Below are positions 38,837 to 50,151 of a stretch of 64,000 bases of DNA, piece after piece. The stretch covers positions 18,879,401 to 18,943,400 of the forward strand of contig NC_087082.1 of NCBI RefSeq assembly GCF_026151205.1, read 5' to 3'. Numbering within the stretch: the stretch's first letter is position 1; each line of letters begins with the position of its first letter. The DNA comes from Bolinopsis microptera (taxonomy: Eukaryota > Ctenophora > Tentaculata > Lobata > Bolinopsidae). The translations under genes were made by a program, and so were the position numbers. The notes beneath the pieces were generated by a model. It was not told where the DNA came from, searched no databases, and saw nothing but the letters and a program-made list of their open reading frames with translations.

Positions 38837-41800
38837 TCATTTTGGATGTGTGGACCCTAGGGTAGACTTAATGTCAAAATTTAGATTAGAGCATTCGAAA
38901 TCTTTGTTTGTCCAATCAAGATCAGCATGGTTATGCTGGTTGACGAGCAGTGATTGCTTCATCCTAGACTTCAGGCAGGCCACACTTAGACAGTAGTCAC
39001 GTATACCAAGCTTAGGCACAATTACGTTCCAAATACGAGTCGTTCTGCTATTGAAGTTGTCAGGGGGGTCTGCTTGGCTTAGTATAAGGGTGGGTTTCCT
39101 ACTTGAGCAGGTGAAATTTTCATGGAGGGAAATCGGAGCACGGAATTTCATGATTTTATAGAGCTCAAGGAAACAATGGTAAGTGTACAGGTTTTGGACG
39201 GCAAGTATTCCGTGTTCCTTGAACAAAGGTTTCGTGTGCTCTTTCAAGAAAAATTTTTTGTTCAGATTTTGGTTGCCAAACGGTCGAGCACGAGCACAGG
39301 TCTTAAATTTATCTAGGTATGCCTCCCTGTCGCCAAACAGTACCCTGAGACAATATTTTTGTGCTTTGAATACAGAACTTATACGAGTTTTGGCTGCCCC
39401 ACCCCAAACAAATCTGGGAGGGAGCAGCGTAGGCGGCAGAGAGTTGATGTTGCATGGCTGAGAGAACGCCTAAGTGATTTTATATGTTCTTCCCAGGTTA
39501 GCTTTTCATCGATGACGACTCCCAGAAACTTAGCAGATGCAACTTGTTTTATTGGAAAGTTATCAATGGTTAGAGTATATTCAGAATTATTGTCAGTCTG
39601 GGAGGACGATGCTGGTTTAAAGTGAATGAAACAGCATTTAGACAAGTTGACATGGAGTTTGTTTGCTCGCATGTAGGAATATAAACTAGCTAAAAGAGAA
39701 TTACCACGCATATATGCCTCCTTTTTAGATTTCCCAGTCACAAATATATTGGTGTCATCAGCGAAGGTGACAAATGATCCCAAACTGGAGCTGTTGGCGA
39801 TATCATTAATATATAGGAGAAATAAGAGAGGTCCAAGAATCGAACCCTGAGGGACTCCAAACTGTATTTTCAAGGCGTCAGATTTCTCACCAACAACTTC
39901 AGTATATTGTGATCTATTTGTTAAGTAACTTTTTATAAGATCATTTGCCACCCCACGTATCCCATAGCCCTGTAATTTGACAAGTAATGTACCATGATCT
40001 ATTGTATCAAAAGCTTTGCTAAGGTCTATGAATATGCCTAAGACATGATGCTTAAGTTTTAGAGATTCAGTTATAAGGTTTACTGAGTGATTAACTGCAT
40101 GTGAAGTAGAGTGTGACTGCCTGAAGCCAAATTGTGTTTTAGATATTATACCCTGTGAGCTAGCAAACGAATATATTCTTGAGTAAATGATCTTTTCAAA
40201 GATTTTACCAAATATAGAGAGAGTAGAGATTGGGCGGTAGTTTTCTATCTCTTCAGGGTTTCCCTTCTTAAATACAGGAGTTATTCTACCAGTCTTTAGA
40301 ACGTCGGGGAACGTGCCATTAGACATTAAGATGTTGATGTATCGACTAAGGATCGGTGTAATTACGTGAGATGATCTTTTGATTACACTAACAGGAATAT
40401 CACTTGCTTTTCCATTTTCAAATCCTTTTATTATTTCCGTTATCTCATAAGGTGTACAGTCTTCTAACATAATCGATTTTTCATTAGTCTTTCCAAGGAA
40501 ATCATAGAATGTTTTTATAGGGAGAATTGGTAAACCAGAGGCCTCACTGCTACTAAGTGTTTCATTGAGCTTAGGGGCAATAGAAACAAAGTAAGAGTTG
40601 AATCCATTGGCTATGACTCTACGATTCATGATTCGTTCGTTGTTTATGATAAAGGGAGGCTTAGTTTGCTTCTTTTTCTTGCCCCTGAGCTCATTGATTA
40701 TCTGCCACGTTTTTTTGCTGTTTTCTATATTTTTATGGATTTCATTGCAGTAGTACGATCGTTTGGCGACCTTGATAATACTTTTAAGCATTCTTCGGTA
40801 GTCACTGAAGACTTTATAGAGCAGTACATTACCCTCAGGGTTTCTATTTGTTACAGTGCTTGACCAGTCTCTACAGAGTTCATGTTTTCTTTCAACTGAG
40901 ACAATGATTCCATCGGTAATCCACGGGTTGAGTTTGGGAGTCCTTTTGGTAACTTTTGGTACATCAAGCTTACAGTGTTTATCAAGTGTTTCATTGAAGC
41001 AGTCCAAGAACTCATTGAAGTTTACCGAGGGAGTCAAGTCATTCACCTTCACCTCGAGTTCATTAACAAAATTAGTGAGTTTGGAACTTGAATAATCATA
41101 GTAGCGAACATGTTTAAGTTTTTCAGTACTGTTTTCGGTAGGAATTGACGTGAAGGTGAATATAAAGGCATGGTCACCAATCCTATCATTCAATACACCG
41201 GAGAGAAGTACATGATCTATCTCTGATGTGAGGATATTGTCAATACATGAGTTTTTACAGTTAGGACGGAAGTGGGTAGCAAGTGATATAGTAGGATACA
41301 TATTGTTACGAAGTAACGTGTCCTCAAATAGCTGGCTGGAGGTTTGTACATTGAGGAGGTTAGAGTTAAAATCGCCAAGAATATGGAACTTTTTACCAGC
41401 CAACTGCTTAGATATATCCTCAAGAGTTTGACAAAAGGTCTCACTACAGCCATTTGGAGGACGATAAGCAACCCCATATGTCAGTTTATCACCCGAGCTA
41501 AGAGTAATTTCAACAAATAAGCACTCAATATCTTTTGTACAGTGAGATAGATTTTCGATTACTACAGCATTCAGGCGATCAGAGACATATAAGGATACTC
41601 CTGTTCCTTTTTTCTTATCAGGGAATGGTACTTGACAAAATGTTGTATAGGAGGGGATTTGGTATAAGCCTTGTTGGCTTGGATCGATGTTGGTCTCAGC
41701 CAATCCAATGACATCAAAATTACACGGGAGGGTCTTATGTTCTATTAAAAAGCTGTCAAAATTACTAGCAAACCCATCTATATTGCAAAACAGAGCGGGC

Positions 41801-41901
41801 AGATAAGCCCGCTTGAATAGGTTAGTACAAGGGATTGAATAGGTTAGTACATATGAAGAATCAATATAATATAATACTACAACACTGTTGCTTGGACACA
41901 C
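38837..41901 (-). mobile_element. LINE (CR1/L2-like, Jockey superfamily), nearly full ORF2
   Basis: An 840-codon frame (39379-41901) holds an apurinic-type endonuclease (LAETN, residues 67-71; HILGDFN, ~173-179; GDHAF, ~242) and a reverse transcriptase (FGFRQSHSTSHAV, GIFIDLSKAFDTIDH, GVPQGSILGPLLFLLYIND, FADD at ~713-716, FLGVVIDEKLTW). The frame then breaks near 39415 and resumes in another frame (FVWGGAAKTRISSVFKAQKY, ..., ending at 38837). Compared with the sister LINE at 60.8 kb, about 15-20 codons are missing at that break. The 5' end lacks an ATG, so it is truncated or lacks ORF1. It lies immediately downstream of a host-like exon (41971-42090). Confidence 0.93.
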
Positions 41902-41970
41902 TTCGTTTCTATTGATTTGACAATTTCATCACTGCTTATATACAAATCTGAACCAGGTTGATTTACTTAC

Positions 41971-43032
41971 AGTAAATTCGCTGTCATCAGGTGATAATAC
42001 GCAATAAGATGGGACTAAGTCATCTATGACTATAAGGATGGTGTTCTGTTTTTCGTCCTCGTCGCCATTTTGCTGTTTGTCTTTCAATAATACACAGGTT
42101 TAAACTAAAAACCAAAACTCAGGTTTATTATCATCCTGGAATATTATTATATTATAAATCAATTATACAATAGCTTAATAAATAAATATTTAATTTAAGC
42201 TTGTATATATAGCAGGCGGTGAAAATAGTTCAAAATGATCGTCAAGAACAACTGTACACTTAACACTAGACTTGTGCCACAAAGATTCCTAAAATTCCAA
42301 ATCCAGGAACTGGATTAGGTCCTGAAATATATAACTACGATTAAGGGTATTATTTGAGATAGGTATACCATAGTTGAATTATAATAAATTCAACTCGTTC
42401 TGAATAAAAGTCTGGAATAATTTGTCTGATTAATAGTGTAACATAGGCTGTTCTAAATATTTAATCATTTTAATTTTATCACGTCTTAAGGATTTTAGCA
42501 GTCCACGAATTAGAAATATGGAGCTTGATACGTGTGGTAGTTGCAGCAGTCATGACGACATGACGTGTTAATGATAATCCAAAATGTATCTTACCTTCAC
42601 TACCGAGATGACATTGGCATCATAAATGATACCATCCTTGAATGGGTTCGTCAAAACGATGTCCCCTACTGACCAAACATTAGCGCTTCCCTGGTGGATG
42701 ATCATGTCTTTATCATTACATAATTGACAACTTGAAACAATACCATACAAATAATTAAACAAATGACACGTACCGTCACGTGTCCCACTACAAGTACAAC
42801 AATGATTAAATAAATTAAAATAAAGTGAATCCGCCGAGAACCTGGGGTATTACCAAAATTTGTGTAATACAAAATTAAAGTATTATTATTACCTTCATGA
42901 AAGTGTTCATGATATGGAACCCACCATAACCAAAGTGAAACCTATGGGTTTCACCATCTTTTTCGTTCTTTCTAGACGCCTGTGCACTGATAAATCTGTT
43001 TTCTGTAAGCTCATCACCAGTTACACAAGTTT
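41971..43032 (-). CDS. Gene fragment: FGYGG exon, Tudor-like exon, IDDLVPSY exon
   Basis: Three minus exons in order. Exon i (42893-43032): acceptor CATATGATAG, TCVTGDELTENRFISAQASR, KNEKDGETHRFHFGYGGFHI, MNTFMK, donor GTAATA. Exon ii (42595-42730): CQLCNDKDMIIHQGSANVWS, VGDIVLTNPFKDGIIYDANV, ISVVK, donor GTAAGA; the WSVGDIVL...DGxxYDAxVxxV pattern resembles Tudor/agenet-type domains. Exon iii (41971-~42090): QQNGDEDEKQNTILIVIDDL, VPSYCVLSPDDSEFT, donor GTAAGT. The next exon would lie where the LINE sits (41901 downwards), so the transcript is probably disrupted. Other copies of exon i at 51.6 and 59.8 kb end in a stop instead of a donor. Confidence 0.45.
42100..42594. other. Intron-like AT-rich sequence
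   Basis: Lies between the Tudor-like exon and the IDDLVPSY exon. A short region (42330-42420, ATAGTTGAATTATAATAAAT) resembles 47140-47230. Confidence 0.5.
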
Positions 43033-43437
43033 CTATCATATGCAAAGTTTATTTTTGTCTAAGAAAAAAAAAACATTTCTGTTCAATTACAACTAAATTA
43101 TTTCACTATTATAAACATGATAATATTGTTATTCTAGTACTATTAACGTTGGTAGAATAACGATAATTTATATTCAATATAACGTTAACAATAGTCAAGG
43201 CAGATAAAGTTTTACCTAATTTATAATCAGGTTGCATGGAACTATTTTGGTAAGCTCAGTCAGTATCTGAGCGGATTCAGATGTACTCATTTGATAGTGA
43301 TCAAGTGCTTCCAAACAAAACTGGAATAATTCATAGTCATAACATAACTTACGTTACATGTATAACCAGTTCCTCTGTATAATATATAATTATATTCCTT
43401 TTTGCAGTGGTCTTACTTCTTGTGGTTCTGTCAGGAT

Positions 43438-43712
43438 CAAGCAAAGTTTGAAAAACAGATAAAGAAATACGATGATCTAAATAAACATAAAAGAAAAATG
43501 AAGTAACATCAAAATAAAGATTAAGATATTTTGATAAAGAAGATATGGAGGTTAAAAATAGCGAGATAATAAAGAAAAAGATTCAGATCGAAAGATATAA
43601 AGATGTAATAAGATATAAAGATATTATATAAAGATATAAATAATAATAATAAGAAAGATATCTAATAAAGGTAAAAATAAGTTTAGCTTGGTTTCTGCTC
43701 ATTTCCTCAAGC
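43438..43712. repeat. ~290-bp dispersed repeat, copy 3
   Basis: CAGATAAAGAAATACGATGA through TTTCCTCAAGCGTCTGTCCC. It lies inside duplication copy P (about 42850-43730), which resembles the blocks at 50.6, 55.0 and 58.8 kb. Confidence 0.88.
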
Positions 43713-43899
43713 GTCTGTCCCTGCACGCATCCACTGTAGCTGTAACAGTACAGACTAGCCAACCAGATTCACAAAAACGAATATAAATCACGTGACACTG
43801 CTTTAATGACCAATCAGAGGCGCTCTTTTTTACCACGTGACAACTGTGCAGAATATATATTTTTTGCAGCCAAATCAGCACGAATATAACTACTATATT

Positions 43900-44154
43900 A
43901 TGGTTGTATGGTGTTATATAGGCGATAAGGCCTATCACAAAAACATGGTGTCATTCACCAATGATAAAATACCAGGGCCGGTCAAACTACCTCAAGACTT
44001 TACCCTCAACCAGCAACCTAGAGCTTATTGTCACACAAGCTGTAAAAATGGCAGGAAGAAGAGAGTACCTGCAGCTGGCCACAAAAAACAGTACAGACTC
44101 TGCCTGGTTGCCAGGGGTTGCCTCATCGCCTATATAATAACACCATACAACCAT
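43900..44154. mobile_element. 255-bp element with 32-35-bp terminal inverted repeats
   Basis: Left arm ATGGTTGTATGGTGTTATAT with AGGCGATAAGGC (43900-43931). The right arm is its inverse (44120-44154) with a 3-base insertion (ATA) and one further mismatch. I see no clear target-site duplication. A plus-strand frame inside reads VSFTNDKIPGPVKLPQDFTL, RAYCHTSCKNGRKKR, but has no recognised domain. It is probably a small MITE or foldback element. Confidence 0.75.
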
Positions 44155-44175
44155 AGAATGCCGTGACTCCCTCAT

Positions 44176-44260
44176 CACCGATGCAGTGTTGCTGATGATT
44201 CTGGGCCTTCCCCGAACTCACTTTCCCCGGAACGGGCTCCCTGTGGGCCAGGTGTGAAAA
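44176..44260. repeat. GC-rich 85-bp repeat, copy 1
   Basis: CACCGATGCAGTGTTGCTGA, TTCCCCGAACTCACTTTCCC, CTCCCTGTGGGCCAGGTGTG recurs almost identically at 45752-45836. Confidence 0.92.
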
Positions 44261-44522
44261 AACCTACGTGATATTCATTGATTAACGCGAGCTATGTGAT
44301 GCGAGAATCGTGGTTTTGATTAGATGAGTTAAGATTAAAACTATAGTGAAACAAGGTTTACAGATGCGATGTTTTGTGGTAGGAGCCGGCAAGTTGAACA
44401 GAGGTTGCAATTTGAATTTTTATTAAAAAGGATTGAAATTAATAAATGACAACTGTTAAAAATTCAAAGATTTATATAATATTTGAATATATGGGGGGCC
44501 ATATATTTAAATATAAACCATA

Positions 44523-44781
44523 TTATGACTTGGTTACCATCTTCTTCTCCAGGCTCTTCAAGAAGGTTTCAAATTTTCCTTCTATCAGTGCTGTCCTCAC
44601 GTTAGCAGATTTACTCACCAAACAAGCTTACATGATTAAGTTCTGGAATTCGTCCTTGTTGGCGATCTATCCGTTATCAGTTATTCGTCTGATACATCCA
44701 CGTGAAGTGCTGTTTCGAAGCTATCGTCGCTGCAGTTCTCTCTATACCTTGTCCCAAAGATTTCCCACACCGTCTCAAACA
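44523..44781 (-). pseudogene. Terminal exon of an unknown family, copy 1
   Basis: Acceptor ATTGTTGCAG, then FETVWEIFGTRYRENCSDDS, FETALHVDVSDE and a stop. Further on, in a shifted frame, ALIEGKFETFLKSLEKKMVT, KS and stop. Against copy 2 at 44931-45178 the central part has changed. It is a C-terminal domain of some 80 residues ending in a Lys-rich helix; function unknown. Confidence 0.45.
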
Positions 44782-44930
44782 CTGCAACAATGTTTACCTA
44801 TTAAAAACAATGCCTGAGAGAAACCTTGTCCCCAAGATTTCTCTCAATTCTATTAAAAAGGATTGAAACTAATAAATGACAACTGTTAAAAATTTAAAGA
44901 TTTATATAATATTTGAATATATAAACCATA

Positions 44931-45178
44931 TTATGACTTGGTTACCATCTTCTTCTCCAGGCTCTTCAAGAAGTTTTCAAATTTTCCTTCTTTCAGTGCA
45001 GCTGTCCTCATGTTAGCAAATCTATCCTTGTTTGCGAATCTATCTGTTATCAGTTCTTCGTCTGATAAATCCCCTTAAAGTGCTGCGTCGAAGCTATCTT
45101 CGTTGCAGTTTTCTATATACCTTGTCCCCAAGATTTCCCACACCGTCTCAAACACGGCAACAATGCTTACCTATTAAA
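44931..45178 (-). pseudogene. Terminal exon of an unknown family, copy 2
   Basis: Reads VFETVWEILGTRYIENCNED, SFDAAL, a TAA, then GDLSDEELITDRFANKDRFA, NMRTAALKEGKFENFLKSLE, KKMVTKS and stop, all in one frame apart from the TAA. The acceptor AG of copy 1 is CG here. The two copies have complementary damage, so the parent exon can be inferred by comparison but neither copy is intact. A third fragment of the flank starts at ~45174. Confidence 0.45.
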
Positions 45179-45751
45179 AAGGATTGAAATTAACTTTATA
45201 AATGACAATATATATTATATAAAAAGAAGCAGTGCAGCTCTAGCTGTCTCAAATGTCAAAGATACTACCTGTACCACGTCTACGGTTCTGATGTTTAATG
45301 GCTCTTGCAAAAGCATTTCCACTAAACCTCCTGAATACACAGTACACACTCATTAAATAAAATCCTATTAAAGTCTATTATCCTCTTGTTAGTTAATCTG
45401 TCACTTTAGGTTGCTTGTTTATATGAAACACCGAAAGAGATAAAAACCACCATATTGAGTATCAGCCTAGCAGGTAGTGATAATGCGGTTATACAGCAGT
45501 AAAATACGCAGGGTGGATGTAGGACACTGTTGGGGTCATACATCTCTTATATGCCTCCGACCTCCCACAAAACAATACCAATTTCTAACACAATAAAATA
45601 AATCGCAAAAACAATCACCACAGCAATAGCCCGGGAACTCCCCGGGCAGACCCCTCCCCGGGCTGATCCGAGGGTGAATAGAGGTCGAATGTGCACACAC
45701 CTATTGAATTTAGAATGCTGAAAGGTACCACATTGAGCTGCGGTGGAGCTG
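45179..45751. other. Intergenic with a weak exon
   Basis: On the minus strand 45250-45335 is open (GGLVEMLLQEPLNIRTVDVV) after an acceptor-like TGTATTCAG, but no partner exon is clear. The rest shows no features. Confidence 0.35.
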
Positions 45752-45836
45752 AACACCGATGCAGTGTTGCTGATGATTCTGGGCCTTCCCCGAACTCACT
45801 TTCCCCGGAACGGGCTCCCTGTGGGCCAGGTGTGAA
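45752..45836. repeat. GC-rich 85-bp repeat, copy 2
   Basis: Partner of 44176-44260. It directly precedes the truncated RTE-like element, so it may mark the insertion target. Confidence 0.92.
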
Positions 45837-45857
45837 ATAGCCTGTAATTTATTGTTC

Positions 45858-47095
45858 TAATAAACAATACTACTCAATGTTCTTGAAGATGCTGGCTGTA
45901 CTAGTGATGAAATTAGGATGGTACGGCTCCTACTATCAAACACAGTGTTGAAAGTAAAAGTCAATAATACTGTATCAATTGAGTTCCAAAGCACAACTGG
46001 AGCATTTCAAGGAGATGCACTATCAGGTAATCTATTTACTGTTGTTGAAGCCGCTGCACTTATTCACCTCAGATCTATACTCTCCCAAGTATCATCAACA
46101 CCTTACCCAGTGAATCATCCAATCCCTAATCCTCCTATCTCAGAAGAATTCATGCCACTCGAAACAGGATACTCTGATGATATTGACTTTAATAACACTG
46201 AACTTGCTCCACTCAAAGAAATGCTTCCTATCGCTAAAGATATATTCCAGCAGTGGGACCTTCATATCAATCCTTCCAAGACTGAATTTGTCCATTTTTA
46301 TTTAGCAGATCCTAAACCCACTGTTAAACGCAAGGTGATTGTTGGAAAAGTGTATAGAGGTGATGAAGAGTGGCGCTCTAACAAAACTTTAGGATCGTTG
46401 ATGTGCACTGTTAAGGATATCAAGAATCGAATATTTCTTGGTAATGTTGCCTTTAGTAAATTTCAGAAAGTTTGGATGAAGAGCAAGATTTCAGTCCAAA
46501 GGAAGATCAAAATCTACGAGGCACAAGTAGTCTCCATTCTACTCTACAACTGCAACTCCTGGGCTGCACCACTAGCTTCGTTGAATGAACTTGACATTGC
46601 TCATCGCAAACACCTCCGAAGAATCCTCAACATCAGATGGCCTACTGGGGTTATTTCTAATGAGGCACTCTATGCTCGTTGTTATGTCACTCCCTTGTCT
46701 GTGAGAGTCTCTAAGTTTCGATGGAGAATGTTAGGACATATCTTAAGAGGACAGGAAGACTCACCAGCATACACCTCTATGTTATTTGCTATAAATTCTG
46801 ATATTTTTATGGAAGGGAGACGGGGTAGACCATGTTTAAACTTATTAGATGTTATTAGAAAAGACTTGACTAGTAGAAATCTTGATATTAGACTTAAGAA
46901 TTTGACTGATTTCGAAGACCTTAGATTTTTAGCTTTAGATAGGGAGGAGTGGAAGAAGTTAGAAGATGGTTGATGTTTTGTTTTCTTTTTTATGCGTTTT
47001 GATATCTATAAGGTGCCTAGGATGCTCTTTTAAAGAGATATTTCGTACTTTGAAAGATTTTCTACTACTACTACTACTCTAATAAACTAATAAAA
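45858..47095 (+). mobile_element. 5'-truncated RTE-like LINE with (CTA)n tail
   Basis: The frame opens at ~45860 after two TAA codons and reads LNVLEDAGCTSDEIRMVRLL. It then has the RT core TGAFQGDALSGNLF, the catalytic box YSDDIDF and HINPSKTEFVHF, and the typical C-terminal end (YEAQVVSILLYNCNSW, HRKHLRRILNIRWPTGVISN, KFRWRMLGHILRG), with a stop at 46971-46973. Only the last ~370 codons of the polymerase remain: the endonuclease and fingers are missing, as in usual 5' truncation. A short 3' UTR ends in five CTA/ACT repeats (~47068-47085), the microsatellite-type tail seen in RTE-clade elements. The clade call is from memory of such motifs. Confidence 0.88.
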
Positions 47096-47335
47096 CACAA
47101 GAAATTATTACTAGAAGACTATTAATTACTTATATTTATGTCCTGAAATATGTAACGGGGTTTTAGATTATTATTTGAAATAGGTATATCTTAGTTGAAT
47201 TATAATGAAATCAACTCATTCTAAATAAAAGTCAATATGATAAAACTACTTATGTATATTAATATACATACTGTATAGTGTATATGCAATGAAAGTCATG
47301 ATAAAAACTAGTCCAGAAAACAATAGGTTACTCAC

Positions 47336-48086
47336 CCCTGGTTTTCCCCTTGCTCGTCCCCGGTTTGGAAACTGGTCGCTTTTTCTTTGAGGGGGGTGAT
47401 AGTTTCTGGACTTAGAACACTTTTAAAGTGTTGTACCCACTAGATGTTGCCGCTATATGCCCTCCAACTGATCTCCATTCTGAAATAACATTTTTTTTTA
47501 TTCATGAGAAAACATGTTTTTCTCTCTCAGTAGGTTTTTCTAACTAAGATGAAGATTTGTTTATTCATTAAAGTTTCCTATTTTTATTTAAGGATTAATC
47601 ACTACTATAAAAATCATTTGTGAATCATATATTTAAAACAAAATAATATCCACTTACGGTGAAGGTGTGAAGAGCTCTTCCCCTCCAATGGAAAGTACGT
47701 GCATACTTCCGTATGCTCGCCGACAATGGCGAACATGAGCATGGGCTTTCCCTGTCGTGTAGATTTACTCCTTAAAAACTTTATAGTCCCCTTCACGTAG
47801 ACATAACGTTTAGGGGTTTCCGCAGGTGCATGAACTTCCATTTTTAAGGAAACATCAAATCAATATAAGAAACAACATGAAAATAACTCAATATTAGTTC
47901 ATAGAGTCCATATAAAACATATCGTTTCTCTTGAACATCCATTACTAAGGAAACATTAAATCTATATAAGAAGTCTTCATCTTACACATCATACCATGAG
48001 GATGACTCTCCTGAGTTTGTTGGTGTTGTTGAGGACTGTTCTGATATTGCTGTTGTTGTATCTATTGATTTGATTGCTGCTGACAT
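47336..48086 (-). CDS. OB-like family gene (locus 5), one stop
   Basis: A possible first exon (47995-48086) starts at ATG, MSAAIKSIDTTTAISEQSST, TPTNSGESSS, ending at a GTATGA donor. Exon 1 (47658-47841) starts at its own ATG: MEVHAPAETPKRYVYVKGTI, KFLRSKSTRQGKPMLMFAIV, GEHTEVCTYFPLEGK, donor GTAAGT. Relative to 16.9 kb it has extra bases near the end, changing the last residues. Exon 2 (47336-47479), acceptor TTATTTCAG, reads SVGGHIAATSSGYNTLKVF, a TAA, then VQKLSPPSKKKRPVSKPGTS, KGKT, donor GTGAGT. The GYxTLKVF and basic tail match locus 3. The TAA makes this copy doubtful. Confidence 0.5.
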
Positions 48087-48715
48087 TCTAGTGGTTGTCA
48101 AGTTGCTGTTGTACGCAACATTTGCTAACAGCATAGCTATTCTTTAATTAATCTTTTGTGTGCCAGACTCTCGCAGTTTTCGGATTGATGTTTCGTTGTT
48201 AAAATACAAAATATCAGCGCGAAATTATTTACAGTTATTAATTTCTGTAGTCAAAGAAATAAACTAGCAATTCACAATAAGCAATAGTTATTCTTGTTTA
48301 CTTATAACAATTTGCGTCAGTTATATTAGAAATAGTTACAAATAAATAAATCATGCTCATTACACTCACATCAGTAAAATATATGAGATCTTTAATATTT
48401 CCTTATGCATAAGATCGGCATAAAATTGATGTCTATAACTGAGAAAGATTTTCACTCAGATTGTATCCAATTATCTTTGTCCCCTGATAACAGCAGCTAC
48501 TGCAGCTCCCTCTTACGAGGTAACTTCGCCGCTGGTGATTTGTTTACAGGAACCTTTTGTATTGGAGTTTGGGATATGTATTTCACTTAAGACAGTTAAA
48601 TGGTGTGGTTAGATAAATATGTATGTATAATATCGGCATAAAATTTATATCTTTGTTTTCACTGAGAATATTAGGTCTGAGATCTTGTATCAGGACATAT
48701 CTTAAGTGACTTGTT
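48087..48715. other. Intergenic, no gene seen
   Basis: AT-rich, with one region (48405-48600) of mixed open frames on both strands that I cannot assign. Confidence 0.4.
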
Positions 48716-49230
48716 CTCATGAATTTTCGAAACTTCACTTCCGGATCTGCAGGTATTTTAACAAAAGTCCGGCAGGCAAGATGTCTGAAATGAACTAGAA
48801 TTAAATTGACATTTCACAAACTGTTTTAGAATAATAATCTGGATTATGCACGTATATGGTGCGATCTTTTGTAATATGATTTTTAAAACGGTTATTTTGT
48901 ATTACGTTCCCGTTATGTTAATTACCAATAACTTAAGCCAGCGACTCAGTTGGTGTCTGCTAGTAGCTCCGTTTCCAGTCTCTCCACCCCGTCTTGCTGG
49001 TTATCGGTGCTCTATTAAGTACTTTCCCCTCATGAGCAAATGTGCAGCCAGGGTGGTCGATGTTGTATTGTTTCACTGCATCTTTTAAGAATACCCTCCA
49101 TGAGATGTTGGTTGGGACTTTGGGAGCACACATTTTAGTGAACGTCTCTCGCTGATACCGTCCGTCATCATTGTCAGTGTAGCAGGTGTATCTCTGGAAC
49201 ATTGTCTCCATTACAGAGCCATACGACTCA
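48716..49230 (-). pseudogene. Decayed copies of the LADPEV and DAVKQY exons
   Basis: 48716-48795 is a shortened LADPEV exon (acceptor TTTCAG, then ILPAG, with an internal deletion that breaks the frame). About 48955-49215 carries the DAVKQY exon: AAIIESYGSVMETMFQRYTC, YTDNDDGRYQRETFTKMCAP, KVPTNISWRVFLKDAVKQYN, IDHPGCTFAHEGKVLNRAPI, TSKT. After this the frame must shift by one to match the next stretch (VERLETELLADTN) seen in the copies at 52.1 and 60.3 kb. The DAVKQY part is better preserved here than in those copies. Function unknown. Confidence 0.5.
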
Positions 49231-49359
49231 ATAATGGCTGCAGAAGCACAGGCGACTCGGCATTTTAGAAAGAGGAGAATATTATATAAATATAGATTCG
49301 TATTAGTTCTTTGGGCGAATTTTGCCGCCGCTTCGCGAAAATGCGGTAATGGTATTACC

Positions 49360-50110
49360 GTAGTATTTGTACATCTAGCTACGAATACAACTAACACAAT
49401 TATCTCCGTAGATCTAGTTACGAACATAACTAACACAATTGTTTTCGTACATCTAGTTACGAACATAACTAACACAATTGTTTTTGTACATCTAGTTACG
49501 AATATAACTAACACAATTGTTTTCGTACATCTAGTTACGAATATATAACTAATTAACACAATTATTTTCGTACATCTAGTTACGAACATAACTAACAATT
49601 GTTTTCGTACATCTAGTTACGAATATATAACTAATTAACACAATTATTTTCGTACATCTAGTTACGAACATAACTAACACAATTGTTTTCGTACATCTAG
49701 TTACGAATATAACTAACACAATTGTTTTCGTACATCTAGTTACGAACATAACTAACACAATTGTTTTCGTACATCTAGTTACGAATATAACTAACAAAAT
49801 TGTTTTCGTACATCTAGTTACGAATATATAACTAATTAACACAATTATTTTCGTACATCTAGTTACGAACATAACTAACAATTGTTTTCGTACATCTAGT
49901 TACGAATATATAACTAATTAACACAATTATTTTCGTACATCTAGTTACGAACATAACTAACACAATTTTTTTCGTACATCTAGTTACGAATATAACTAAC
50001 ACAATTATTTTCGTACATCTAGTTACGAACATAACTAACACAATTGTTTTCGTACATCTAGTTACGAATATAACTAACACAATTGTTTTCTTACATCTAG
50101 TTACGAATAC
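49360..50110. repeat. 39-bp minisatellite, about 19 copies
   Basis: Unit ACGAACATAACTAACACAAT with TGTTTTCGTACATCTAGTT. Some units are 45 bp (extra ATATAACTAATTAAC) and a few are 37 bp. As 39 and 45 are multiples of three, frames of 70-110 codons run on both strands (FVTRCTKTIVLVM on the minus strand). These are artefacts of the repeat. Units with the 45-bp insertion recur in a regular pattern, suggesting that groups of units were duplicated together. Confidence 0.95.
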
Positions 50111-50151
50111 AACTTACTCTACCCCATTCATTACCCCTAGGTATGAATCTC

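Noticed and set aside
38837-41095. Plus-strand ORFs within the LINE
   Set aside because: Antisense to the endonuclease-reverse transcriptase frame.
49186-50080. ORFs on both strands with FVTRCTKTIVLV or TNITNTIVFVHL repeats
   Set aside because: Products of the 39-bp minisatellite, whose period is a multiple of three.
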